A stretch of 64,000 bases of DNA from Promethearchaeota archaeon. GTDB lineage: Archaea > Asgardarchaeota > Lokiarchaeia > Sigyniarchaeales > SOKP01. This document shows positions 28,066 through 36,681 of this stretch, in pieces (positions within the stretch are counted from its first letter, which is position 1; the number at the start of each line of letters is the position of its first letter). Below the pieces are notes generated by a model. That model had not been told where the DNA came from, ran no database searches, and saw only the letters and a program-made list of their open reading frames with translations. Where the stretch lies: assembly GCA_019058445.1 (NCBI GenBank), contig JAHPZA010000010.1:310001-374000 (forward strand), given 5' to 3'. The translations under genes were made by a program, and so were the position numbers.

Positions 28066-28805
28066 AAGCTGTAATATTAGCTGCTGGAATGGGTACGCGT
28101 CTTAAACCATTGACGGATGATATGCCAAAATCCTTTTTAAATATAGATGGTAAACCTTTAATCATTAGATCACTCGATAATTTAAACCAAGTAGGAATTC
28201 AAGACGTTATAATTGTAATAGGGTATTTACAAAATTTTTTTAAAAAGAACATAGGAAGTTATTATAAAAATCTAAAAATAACATTTGTATTTAATCCCTA
28301 TTATTCATATACCGGAAGTATGTATTCTCTATCTCAAACTGAGGGGATTGTAGATAATGATATACTTTTACTAGAGGGAGATTTACTGTATGAAAAAAGA
28401 GCTTTGGAATATTTAATTGATTCAATTGAACCAAATGAGATATTGATTGCTCCACTTAGTGGCTCGGGGGATGAGGTTTATATTTGTGTTAATGAACATA
28501 ATGAACTTATTAATTTAGGAAAAAATATTGTTAATAAATCTGAAGCGATAGGTGAATTGGTTGGAATATCTAAGCTTTCAATGGATTTCCTTCCTAAACT
28601 CTATCAGAAAGCTAAAGAAGATTATAATAATAAAGAATGCTTATATCACTACGAAGAAGTTATTTTTAAAGTATCTAAATCTTATCCTATTAAATGTAAG
28701 TTAATTTCGGATTTAAATTGGATAGAAATTGATAATGATAATGACCTGCGCAGAGCTATTGAATTAGTATATCCAAAAATAAAAAATAAAGAAAACACTA
28801 TATAG
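28062..28805 (+). CDS. pntC: PntC-like 2-aminoethylphosphonate cytidylyltransferase
   Basis: A 247-aa nucleotidyltransferase with the NTP loop LAAGMGTRLKPLTDDMPKSF. It also has NPYYSYTGSMYSL, LLLEGDLLYEKRALEYL, SGDEVYICVNEHNEL, IGELVGISKLS and WIEIDNDNDL. TGSMYSL, E-x-DLLYEKRAL, SGDEVY and GELVGISK are the pattern I recall for bacterial PntC, which makes CMP-aminoethylphosphonate from CTP and AEP, and for LicC-type phosphocholine enzymes. Gene order ppd-pntC-phnW supports this. The start overlaps the ppd stop (ATGA). The separate nucleotidyltransferase domain on PepM means two NTases in one pathway. Confidence 0.82.
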   Translation: MKAVILAAGMGTRLKPLTDDMPKSFLNIDGKPLIIRSLDNLNQVGIQDVIIVIGYLQNFFKKNIGSYYKNLKITFVFNPYYSYTGSMYSLSQTEGIVDNDILLLEGDLLYEKRALEYLIDSIEPNEILIAPLSGSGDEVYICVNEHNELINLGKNIVNKSEAIGELVGISKLSMDFLPKLYQKAKEDYNNKECLYHYEEVIFKVSKSYPIKCKLISDLNWIEIDNDNDLRRAIELVYPKIKNKENTI

Positions 28806-29001
28806 ATAAGTTCTTGATTTGATTAAAGTACTCCTTGTCTTTTAATTTTTTAGGAGAAGATTTTTTTCATATGAAAGAATAATATCAAAGAATTAGATAA
28901 GAATTATCCTTTTAAAAAACAATGGAATTAAAAGATTATTAAAATAATTAAAGGAAGATGAAGAATCATAACAAAGAAATTATAGTAAAATAATAATAAT
29001 T

Positions 29002-30117
29002 TTGATCAAAATGACAAGAAGAAATATACTATTAAATCCTGGTCCAGCAACTACGACTGATTCAGTGAAGAAAGCATTAATTGTTCCCGATATATGTCCA
29101 AGAGAAAAAGAATTTGGGGATTTGATGCAAGAAATAAGAAAAGACCTTGTTGAGATTGCTGGAGGTGATAAAAATTATACATCTGTGTTATTTGCTGGAT
29201 CTGGAACTGCCGTAATGGAAAGTACCATTAGTTCAGTTGTACCTCCAAACAAAAAAATTCTAATTTTAATTAATGGTGCTTATGGAATTCGTTTTGCAGA
29301 GATTGCACGAACATATAATATCGAAGTTGTCGAGCTTAATTTTGAATTTGGGAAAAGAATTGAATTAAAGCAAATAGAGTCTATTTTAAGGGCTGATGAA
29401 GAAATTGCGTGTGTGGCTGTTATCCATCATGAAACTACAGTGGGAATTTTAAATCCCATAAAAGAGATCGGAGAAATCACAAAAGCTTATCGAAAAACCT
29501 TTATAGTTGACACTATCTCTAGTTTTGCTGGGGTTCCTATTAATATAAAGGACTTTAATATTGACTTCATGATGTCTACCTCAAATAAATGTATCCAAGG
29601 AATGGCCGGAGTGGCTTTTATTATCTGTAAAAAATCTGCTTTGGAAAAGTTAAGATCATTTAAAGCAAGGAATTATTATCTCGATCTATTTAAGCAATAT
29701 GAATATCTTGAGAAAAATAATCAAACAAGATTTACCCCACCTGTACAGATTATATATGCTCTTAAACAAGCAATTTTAGAATTATATGAGGAAGGTGTGG
29801 AAAATAGAATTAATAGATATAAGGAAAATTATCGAATTTTGAAAGATGGGTTGAAGAAGTTGAATTTTAAATTTTTGATGAAAGTTGATGTAGAAGAATC
29901 TAACATTTTGACTACAATTCATTATTTAGATCATCCTAATTTTAATTTTGATATTTTACATGATAAATTATATAAGAAAGGATTTACAATTTATCCCGGT
30001 AAAATTACTGATCTTAATACTTTCAGAATTGCGGTTATGGGAGCAATTTACCCTGCTGATATTAAAAATTTCATAAAGACTCTAGGAAATGTTTTAAAGG
30101 AAATGGGCATAAATTAG
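29002..30117 (+). CDS. phnW: 2-aminoethylphosphonate:pyruvate transaminase
   Basis: A 371-aa fold-type I PLP aminotransferase. It starts LLNPGPATTTDSVKKAL and continues with PREKEFGDLMQEIR and LFAGSGTAVMES. VIHHETTVGILNPI, FIVDTISSFAGVPINI and the PLP-lysine segment STSNKCIQGMAGVAF follow. All are hallmarks of AEP transaminase (PhnW). In a cluster with PepM and Ppd it works in the synthetic direction, converting phosphonoacetaldehyde to AEP. The frame can start at TTG 29002 or ATG 29011; the ATG (MTRRNILLNPGP) gives the family's usual N-terminus. There are 196 nt between pntC and this gene, enough for its own promoter. Confidence 0.93.
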   Translation: MIKMTRRNILLNPGPATTTDSVKKALIVPDICPREKEFGDLMQEIRKDLVEIAGGDKNYTSVLFAGSGTAVMESTISSVVPPNKKILILINGAYGIRFAEIARTYNIEVVELNFEFGKRIELKQIESILRADEEIACVAVIHHETTVGILNPIKEIGEITKAYRKTFIVDTISSFAGVPINIKDFNIDFMMSTSNKCIQGMAGVAFIICKKSALEKLRSFKARNYYLDLFKQYEYLEKNNQTRFTPPVQIIYALKQAILELYEEGVENRINRYKENYRILKDGLKKLNFKFLMKVDVEESNILTTIHYLDHPNFNFDILHDKLYKKGFTIYPGKITDLNTFRIAVMGAIYPADIKNFIKTLGNVLKEMGIN

Positions 30118-30170
30118 ACAAAAAAAAATCTTATTTATTATTCATTAAAAAACTTAAAAGATCGATAAAA

Positions 30171-31406
30171 ATGCTTCAAAGAATTTTAAATAAAATGTTA
30201 ATGCATGTTAAGATTTTCAAATTAGCAAAAGTTTTAAAAATTAACCCTCGATTTTTTTTCGATTTAATAATATTTCATCTTTCTAAGTTATTTAGAGGAA
30301 ATGTAGATGATAAATTGATTGTTCTGGGGGGGGCAAGCGGGAAAGCATTTATGGGCAATACTAAATACTTGTATTATTATTTAAGAGATAATACAGATTA
30401 TAAAATACTTTACTATGTAAAATCTTATGAATTAAAACAAAAGTTAGAGAGGAATGGAATAAACACTATTTACGCATATAGTTTGGAAGCAATTAAAATT
30501 TTAAGAAAAGCGAGAGCTGTTTTTGTAACTCATGGCTATATTGATGTACTTCCTATAAAATTTTCATCTAGAACTATATTTGTTCAAACATGGCATGGAG
30601 CAGATATTAAAATTCTAAATTCCTCTCCCTATTTTAATAAGTATATCTATTCTAAATGGACAAAAATATTTAGATTAAAACTTCGAAATCATGAATTATA
30701 TGATTATGTTTTAAATCCTTCAGGAGAGAAAAAACCATTACAAATTTTATCTAATGCATTTAAATATCCAATTGAAAGAATTATTACAACAGGTTATCCA
30801 AGAAATGATATTTTTTTTTCAAAAGATCCCTACTTATCCCAGAAACTAAAAAAAAAATATGGAATTTCGAACAGTATCAAGACCATAGTATTATATGCAC
30901 CAACTTTTAGAGAGAAATTTTCTACAAAAAATCCCTTTTCTATGGAAGCTCAACATAAATTAAACGAGTTAGGTAAAAAATTAAAAACGATTTTTTTAAT
31001 GAAAACACATATAAGCGAAAGTCTGATTAAAATAGAAGAATCATCAAATATTAAATCAATCAGGAAAGATGATGACATCCAAGAGCTTTTATTTATTACT
31101 GATTTATTGATAACAGATTATTCGTCAGTATTTTGCGACTTTTTATTATTAAATAGACCGATTATATTATATGTTTATGATTATGAAGAATATATCAATA
31201 ACCGCGGAATTTATTATGATTCATTAGAAGACATAACTCCGGGACCAATTTTTTATTCTTCAGAAGACTTGTTAAATGCTATTGAAAATATTGAGGAATA
31301 TTATCAAAAATATGAATCAAAGCATGAAAAAATAAAAAAATATTTTAATAAATATAAGGATGGAAAATCTTCAGAAAGATTATTAAGGTTTTTAAAGCTA
31401 ATTTGA
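30171..31406 (+). CDS. TagB/TagF-like CDP-glycerol glycerophosphotransferase family protein
   Basis: A 411-aa close paralogue of the gene at 23535, collinear throughout. Motifs: DDKLIVLGGASGKAFMGNTK, VQTWHGADIKIL, TTGYPRNDIFF, VLYAPTFREKF, LMKTHISESLIK, ITDYSSVFCDFLLLNRPI and NRGIYYDSLEDITPGPIFYS. It ends in SSERLLRFLKLI, as does its paralogue. It lies 53 nt after phnW on the same strand, so phosphonate synthesis and this transferase probably share expression. It may hand activated aminoethylphosphonate, or a polyol phosphate, to a membrane-linked glycan. The first residue is ATG at 30171 without a Shine-Dalgarno match. Confidence 0.85.
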   Translation: MLQRILNKMLMHVKIFKLAKVLKINPRFFFDLIIFHLSKLFRGNVDDKLIVLGGASGKAFMGNTKYLYYYLRDNTDYKILYYVKSYELKQKLERNGINTIYAYSLEAIKILRKARAVFVTHGYIDVLPIKFSSRTIFVQTWHGADIKILNSSPYFNKYIYSKWTKIFRLKLRNHELYDYVLNPSGEKKPLQILSNAFKYPIERIITTGYPRNDIFFSKDPYLSQKLKKKYGISNSIKTIVLYAPTFREKFSTKNPFSMEAQHKLNELGKKLKTIFLMKTHISESLIKIEESSNIKSIRKDDDIQELLFITDLLITDYSSVFCDFLLLNRPIILYVYDYEEYINNRGIYYDSLEDITPGPIFYSSEDLLNAIENIEEYYQKYESKHEKIKKYFNKYKDGKSSERLLRFLKLI

Positions 31407-31518
31407 ATTAAAAATTTAAATTCAAATTAAATTAATTACTTTAAGAAGTAAGAATTATTGAAAAAACTAATATTACTAAACGTATTTACTAGAAAAAATA
31501 GTGTGAATCATAAAAAGG

Positions 31519-32658
31519 GTGCAGTTTATCAAAAATTTTATTAAGAGTTTCTGTAATATTTTCAATAGAAATATTTACCGGGGATTTACATTAATTAAAA
31601 GATTAACAGGTCGTAAATTCAACGCTGAGTTTTATGCTGATAAAATTACGATGAGGATTAATAGATTATTGCGAAATGAGTATATTCCAAATCCAAAAGA
31701 ACATTTATATGTGGAAGTTACAAATATATGTAATTTAAGATGCAGATTTTGTGCGTATAGCAAAGCTATTAATAAAAAAGTAATAATGTCTAATGAAATG
31801 TTTTATAATATAATAAATAATGCAACTAATTTTGGATATGACAAATTTGGATTAACTCCTATTACGGGTGAAGTTTTTATTGATAAAAATTTCATTAAAA
31901 AATTAAAATTTTTAGAAGACCATCCAAAAGTTAAAAGCTATAGCTTTTTTTCAAATTTTACACTTGCTGATGCAGAAATTATTAATTTTTTAATTAACGC
32001 GAAAAAGTTAAATGAATTATATATTAGTCTTTATGGACATGATTATGAATCATTTTCAAAATTTACGGGGGGGAATAAAAAAACATACCAAAAGCTATTA
32101 TCTAATCTAAGATATTTATGTGAACATAGCAATAACATACTTTTTAATCTAAGCTTTGGATTGAGAACATACATCTCTTTTGAGTCATTAACAAAATGCA
32201 ATAGTGATTTATGCCATACTGTCAAAGCAATTTTAAAAAATCCAAAAAGTAAAATCACAATAAATAAAGCCTATTATAATTGGGGCGGTTATATTACACA
32301 AAATGATGTAAAAGGGCTTGATATCATCATTAATGATCCTTCCAATTACTATAAATATGGTGCGTGTTCTTTAATTTTCTATAAAAATCAAGTTATGGCA
32401 GACGGCAGAGTTAACGCATGTGCTTGTAGAGATGTAAATGCTACCCTTCAGATTGGTGATTTAAAAAGACAAACTTTTGAAGAAATATATACATCTCAAA
32501 ATGTCAAGTATAGTAACATTGTTAAAAGCCACCAAAAGGGTGATTTCAATCCAGTATGCCAAAGCTGTGACTTTTACAGAAGTATCTATAAGAATTATAG
32601 AGTTTATAGGAAATATAAAAAAAACCCATTTACACTCAAAAAATTCTTCCAGAAGTAA
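31519..32658 (+). CDS. Radical SAM protein with SPASM-like C-terminus
   Basis: A 379-aa radical SAM enzyme. EVTNICNLRCRFCAYS carries the C-x3-C-x2-C cluster ligands at Cys71, Cys75 and Cys78. The C-terminal region has further cysteines (YGACSLI, NACACRDVNATLQIGDL, CQSCDFYRS), the arrangement of a SPASM/twitch auxiliary cluster domain. Such enzymes modify peptides, sugars or, in glycan clusters, deaminate or epimerise sugars. The start is GTG at 31519, preceded by an AAAAAGG run too close for a normal Shine-Dalgarno. The neighbour downstream is a deacetylase; no precursor peptide was seen. Confidence 0.85.
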   Translation: MQFIKNFIKSFCNIFNRNIYRGFTLIKRLTGRKFNAEFYADKITMRINRLLRNEYIPNPKEHLYVEVTNICNLRCRFCAYSKAINKKVIMSNEMFYNIINNATNFGYDKFGLTPITGEVFIDKNFIKKLKFLEDHPKVKSYSFFSNFTLADAEIINFLINAKKLNELYISLYGHDYESFSKFTGGNKKTYQKLLSNLRYLCEHSNNILFNLSFGLRTYISFESLTKCNSDLCHTVKAILKNPKSKITINKAYYNWGGYITQNDVKGLDIIINDPSNYYKYGACSLIFYKNQVMADGRVNACACRDVNATLQIGDLKRQTFEEIYTSQNVKYSNIVKSHQKGDFNPVCQSCDFYRSIYKNYRVYRKYKKNPFTLKKFFQK

Positions 32659-32759
32659 GTAAATAATCAGGTTAATTTATGATCATTGTTTAATTTAATC
32701 TACAATCAATTAAGAATAAAGTTCTAAATTTAATTTAAATTTAAATACTTATTAATAAA

Positions 32760-33557
32760 TTGAATTTTTTAATATTAGGAATGATTATTAAGATTATTAT
32801 TAGAGTCGATGATATCTGTGATCAATATGATTTTTATAATCTAAGAGACTGGTTCATAGAGAAGTTTCCTAAAATACCTATTTCATTTTATGCGATGGAT
32901 ACTCAATATCCTTATAGATGGGGAAAGAGAGCATGGAATCAAATTAAAAATGCAGTTATTAATTTTAATTGGGAGATAGGAGGTCATACAAGAAATCATT
33001 ATCATTTACCAGATTTATCTCAAACAATACTTTTTAATGAGATCGTGGGAAATATTGAAGATATTGAGAAAGGACTACAATCTGTAAAGTTAGAATATCA
33101 AATTACTAGTTTTGCATATCCCTATGGTGAATTCGATGAAAGAGTAAAAAAAATTCTCAAAGAATATGGAGTAAATTATGGATTAACCTATGATCCTAGC
33201 AAAAATTATAAAACTCAAATAACACTACCAACAGATAATTTTTATGAGATCGGAATAAGCTGCAATGCCACAAACTCTCTTGATGATTGGAATTTAAGAT
33301 TTAAAGAAGTATATGAAAGTGGTGATTGTTATATTTTATGTTTGCATACCTCTCATTGGATAAGAGGTAGCAATAGAGAAAATTTGAAAAGAATTTTTAA
33401 ATCAAGATCCTATAAAGAATTATATTGGGCAATAAAACGCTTTTGTATATTTATATTTAAAAAAAATTCATTGGAAATGTGGGATAAATTAAAGCAACAT
33501 TTAGAATTTATTTTGAAACATCAACATATTCAATTTATTACCTTTAAAGATTTATAA
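32760..33557 (+). CDS. Polysaccharide deacetylase family protein
   Basis: A 265-aa protein with a NodB-type core: the Asp pair in IIIRVDDICDQY (17-18 from the TTG start), the second motif EIGGHTRNHYHLPDLS with H-x3-H, and the third motif FAYPYGEFDERVKKIL. It belongs with the CE4/DUF2334-like deacetylases acting on surface glycans. The frame opens at TTG 32760, but an ATG seven codons later (32781) gives a more compact start directly before the first strand. Same strand as the radical SAM gene, 101 nt apart. Confidence 0.82.
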   Translation: MNFLILGMIIKIIIRVDDICDQYDFYNLRDWFIEKFPKIPISFYAMDTQYPYRWGKRAWNQIKNAVINFNWEIGGHTRNHYHLPDLSQTILFNEIVGNIEDIEKGLQSVKLEYQITSFAYPYGEFDERVKKILKEYGVNYGLTYDPSKNYKTQITLPTDNFYEIGISCNATNSLDDWNLRFKEVYESGDCYILCLHTSHWIRGSNRENLKRIFKSRSYKELYWAIKRFCIFIFKKNSLEMWDKLKQHLEFILKHQHIQFITFKDL

Positions 33558-33647
33558 GAATAATTTTTTTAAGACAATCCCTTGAAAATATTAAAAATTT
33601 AACAAGATAATTTATTTATTATAATATAGAAAAAAATAAATGATTAA

Positions 33648-34679
33648 ATGAAAATTTTATTTGTTGGGGTCTTTAAGGAACCTTGGTCAACACATCATCC
33701 TATTGTAAAGGAATTCAAAAGGAAAAATCATGAAGTTATAAAATTTGATTTCCGCCAATTATCTTTAAAAAATATGCGAATTACTTTTCCTTTCTACAGG
33801 AATTTCTTAAAAGAGAAGTTTGAAAAATTCATTAGATATAGGCCCTACTTGCCTGAAAAAATCAGGAATCTAAAATTTTACTTATTTGGTAATTGGCTGA
33901 TGAATAGACAGCTTTTATATTTAATTAAGAAAAATTCATTCGATTTAGTGTTCCTTGCTAAATGCGATACTATAAATTACAATCTAATAAAGAAATTTAA
34001 CAAATACACAAAAACCTGGTTTTACTTCATGGATCCTCTTTATATTTCTTATGAAATGAGAGCTTATAAATATGCTCAGGAGAGTTCATGGAGTAGCGCG
34101 AGTACAATGGTTAACAATTTATGGTTTAAAAAAAATGGTGCAAATAGCTATTATATAACTCAAGGAGTTAATCTCGCAGTGTTTAATAATAGAGAAAGAA
34201 AACCTAATCATGAAATAGATGTTATTTTTGCTGGAACAAACACAATAAAGCGAAAGAACTATATTGAATACTTATTAAAAAATAATATTAATATTCGATG
34301 TTATGGAGAAGGATGGGATAATGGTCCTATTTATTTGGAGAAACTAGCTAAGGAATATAAAAATTCAAAAATTATTTTGAATTTCCATAAAGAAGATTCG
34401 GGATTCTCTATTAGAATTTTTCAGGCACTTGCTACACAATCATTTGTATTAAGTGAATATTGCTCAGATTTAGAGAGAATTTTTAAAAAGGGAGTTCATT
34501 TAGACTGGTTCAAAACTCCGGAAGAATGTGTGGTATTAATTAAAAAATATTTAGATAATCAAGAAAGCAGAGAAAAAATAGCTCAAGAGGGTTATATTTT
34601 TGTCTCTAAATATTATTCCTGGAAAAATATAATTGAGAAAATAATGCAAATTGTTGAAGTTCCAAAAAATAAGATATAA
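33648..34679 (+). CDS. CgeB-type glycosyltransferase
   Basis: A 343-aa protein with a GT-B fold of the CgeB/Glyco_trans_1_2 kind. It opens MKILFVGVFKEPWSTHHPIV and continues FDLVFLAKCDTINYNL, WFYFMDPLYISYEMR and IDVIFAGTNTIKRKNYIEYL. The C-terminus has FHKEDSGFSIRIFQALATQS and a final HLDWFKTPEECVVLIKKYL. It resembles the C-terminal part of the 681-aa protein at 14842. It probably adds a sugar to the cell-surface glycan. The ATG follows an AT-rich leader. Confidence 0.8.
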   Translation: MKILFVGVFKEPWSTHHPIVKEFKRKNHEVIKFDFRQLSLKNMRITFPFYRNFLKEKFEKFIRYRPYLPEKIRNLKFYLFGNWLMNRQLLYLIKKNSFDLVFLAKCDTINYNLIKKFNKYTKTWFYFMDPLYISYEMRAYKYAQESSWSSASTMVNNLWFKKNGANSYYITQGVNLAVFNNRERKPNHEIDVIFAGTNTIKRKNYIEYLLKNNINIRCYGEGWDNGPIYLEKLAKEYKNSKIILNFHKEDSGFSIRIFQALATQSFVLSEYCSDLERIFKKGVHLDWFKTPEECVVLIKKYLDNQESREKIAQEGYIFVSKYYSWKNIIEKIMQIVEVPKNKI

Positions 34680-34787
34680 AATAGAAATGAAAAAAAAATC
34701 CATCATTATTTAAAACTTCATATAATAAAAAACAGACATAAAATATTGCTTTTTGTAGGAAATAAGGATAAGTATTAGAATTTGTAT

Positions 34788-35711
34788 TCAAATTTTTGAG
34801 AGTTCTATAAAAATATCACCCAAAGTAGGTTCTACTTCTTGAATTTTCGTAATAGGATAAGTAGATAGAAGATGTAAAAGATCTGGATAATTATTTTTTG
34901 AATTCATATGAATAATACCCCCACGCTTCTCATCAAGAAATTCAATTATATAATCCAATGTGCTCAATTCTTGTTTTAATTTATTCAAATGCTCAAGAGG
35001 TAACTCTATACGAATATAAATAGTTTCCCTCATGAGTTTTTGAAAGTTTTCTTGAGTATCTACTTTTATAACATTTCCCTTATTTAAAAATGCCACACGA
35101 TCGCATACTTGTTGTATTACATGCATTTGGTGTGAGGTAATTAAAATCGTTTGATTTAAATCTAATAAAATATCAATCATTTGCTTAATTGTATTAGGAT
35201 CCAATCCCAACAAAGGTTCATCCAAAAATAAAATCTCAGGTTCAATTAACAAAACTCTACATAACGCTAACTTTAATTTCATTCCCCGAGAATACTTCTC
35301 AACATATTCTTCCAACCAATTTTCTATACCAAAAATAGTTGCAAGTTCTACAATTTTTTTATTAAAATTCTTAATGTTATAGATTCTAGCAAAAAATTTT
35401 AGATTATCCTTACCTGTCAATCTATAGTATATTATTTCGTGACCTAACATCAAACCTAATTTGTTTTTAATCTTATTTGCCTGTTTTAATACATTATAAC
35501 CTAAAATTTCAGCGTAACCGCTCGTCGGTTGTAATAGGGTTGTTAATATTTCTACTAAAGTTGTTTTACCTGCACCATTCGGTCCTAATAAACCAAAAAT
35601 CTCTCCCTCTTTAATCGAAATATTAACCTTATTCAGAGCTTGAACATATCCTCCTTTTTTCAACTTATATTTCTTCGATAGATCAAAAGTTTGAATTGCG
35701 AAGTCACTCAT
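34788..35711 (-). CDS. ABC-2 exporter ATPase (polysaccharide/lipid export), module 1
   Basis: A 307-aa ABC ATPase: Walker A GLLGPNGAGKTTLVEIL (residues about 40-56), signature YSRGMKLKLALCRVLL (S-R-G-M in place of L-S-G-G), Walker B EILFLDEPLLGLDP and switch His in ILITSHQMHVIQQV. The C-terminal 90 residues carry a small regulatory domain ending in VEPTLGDIFIELSKI. It is translated just before, or with, the permease whose stop is 1 nt from its start. It drives export of a glycan or glycolipid with permeases 35713 and 36682. Paralogous to the ATPase at 41992. Confidence 0.92.
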   Translation of the reverse strand: MSDFAIQTFDLSKKYKLKKGGYVQALNKVNISIKEGEIFGLLGPNGAGKTTLVEILTTLLQPTSGYAEILGYNVLKQANKIKNKLGLMLGHEIIYYRLTGKDNLKFFARIYNIKNFNKKIVELATIFGIENWLEEYVEKYSRGMKLKLALCRVLLIEPEILFLDEPLLGLDPNTIKQMIDILLDLNQTILITSHQMHVIQQVCDRVAFLNKGNVIKVDTQENFQKLMRETIYIRIELPLEHLNKLKQELSTLDYIIEFLDEKRGGIIHMNSKNNYPDLLHLLSTYPITKIQEVEPTLGDIFIELSKI

Positions 35712-35712
35712 T

Positions 35713-36546
35713 TTAATACCCCGTTATACCATATCGATTATAAATTCTCTCAAATGAACATAGAGCTATTATAGGAATTCCAATCGCCATCGTAAATAAC
35801 ACAAAATAATGTTGCCAAGAAATATATTTATACGCGTCAATTGGATCAATTCCCGCCCACCAGCTTAATTTTAATAGATCGAAAATATAATAAAAAGGAT
35901 TTAGTCTTATAAAAAATTGTAATATCCTTGGAAACAGTTTCAATGGATAGGTAACACAACTTAACCAAGATATAAATTTAGCTGAATACGATAATAAATT
36001 TGAGATATCTTCATTAACTATGTCAATAACACCAATAAGAACACCAATTCCCATGAATATAATAATAATCGCTAAAAATATTGAGCAAAAGTGTAGTAAA
36101 GAAATTAAAGGAATTGGAAATAATATATAACAAATCATAATAAAGATCGCTACTGTGGGGATAATGATAATCAATTCAGTTATCAATAACCCAACAATTA
36201 AATTGAATCTATTAAAGGGGGCTATTATTAATCCTTTTAAAGTTTGCCATATTTTTTCCCTTCGGAATGTTTCTTTATATAAGTCTAATATTCCAAACAT
36301 ATAATTTATACAATAAGCTATTAAGAGAAATAGCAAGAAATTATATTCGGTATAATAATCAAAGTAAAAAGCTTCAGAAAGAGAAAATATTTTTGCTAAA
36401 ATAATATAAGGAATGAAAATACTTACTAACGGTTTGATATATCGAAGTGCAAACTTGAATCCATATCTTAAATGTAATTTAAGCTCTTTTTCAGAAATAG
36501 CTAAAATTTGTTTAATATTAAGTTTAAGATCATTAGCTTTAAACAT
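35713..36546 (-). CDS. ABC-2 type permease, module 1 (subunit A)
   Basis: An integral membrane protein with six predicted helices, NPFYYIFDLLKLSWWAG near the C-terminus and a final RYGITGY. The open frame extends seven codons further upstream (to 36567), but alignment to the paralogue at 42916 (MLKRENLKVNLIQIYSLA) puts the start at MFKANDLKLNIKQILA, giving the same 277-residue length. Type-2 ABC permeases of this size pair as dimers; here the partner is probably the divergent permease at 36682. The gene is followed directly by the ATPase gene on the same strand. Confidence 0.85.
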   Translation of the reverse strand: MFKANDLKLNIKQILAISEKELKLHLRYGFKFALRYIKPLVSIFIPYIILAKIFSLSEAFYFDYYTEYNFLLFLLIAYCINYMFGILDLYKETFRREKIWQTLKGLIIAPFNRFNLIVGLLITELIIIIPTVAIFIMICYILFPIPLISLLHFCSIFLAIIIIFMGIGVLIGVIDIVNEDISNLLSYSAKFISWLSCVTYPLKLFPRILQFFIRLNPFYYIFDLLKLSWWAGIDPIDAYKYISWQHYFVLFTMAIGIPIIALCSFERIYNRYGITGY

Positions 36547-36681
36547 CACTATCAAGAAGAATGTCAAATTTTATATAAACTTTAGGAAATCTGCAGAATT
36601 TCATACATGTTAGAACTCCTCTCTAAAAATTACTATTATATGAAAAAATTTTTAAACTTTAAAACATTTTAATGAAAAAGA

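Noticed and set aside
32477..32662. A 61-codon plus-strand frame overlapping the 3' end of the radical SAM gene
   Set aside because: Out-of-frame shadow of the SPASM region with no ribosome site or known fold.
36547..36567. Seven-codon upstream extension of the module-1 permease
   Set aside because: The paralogue aligns from the later ATG and gives the same length (277 residues).
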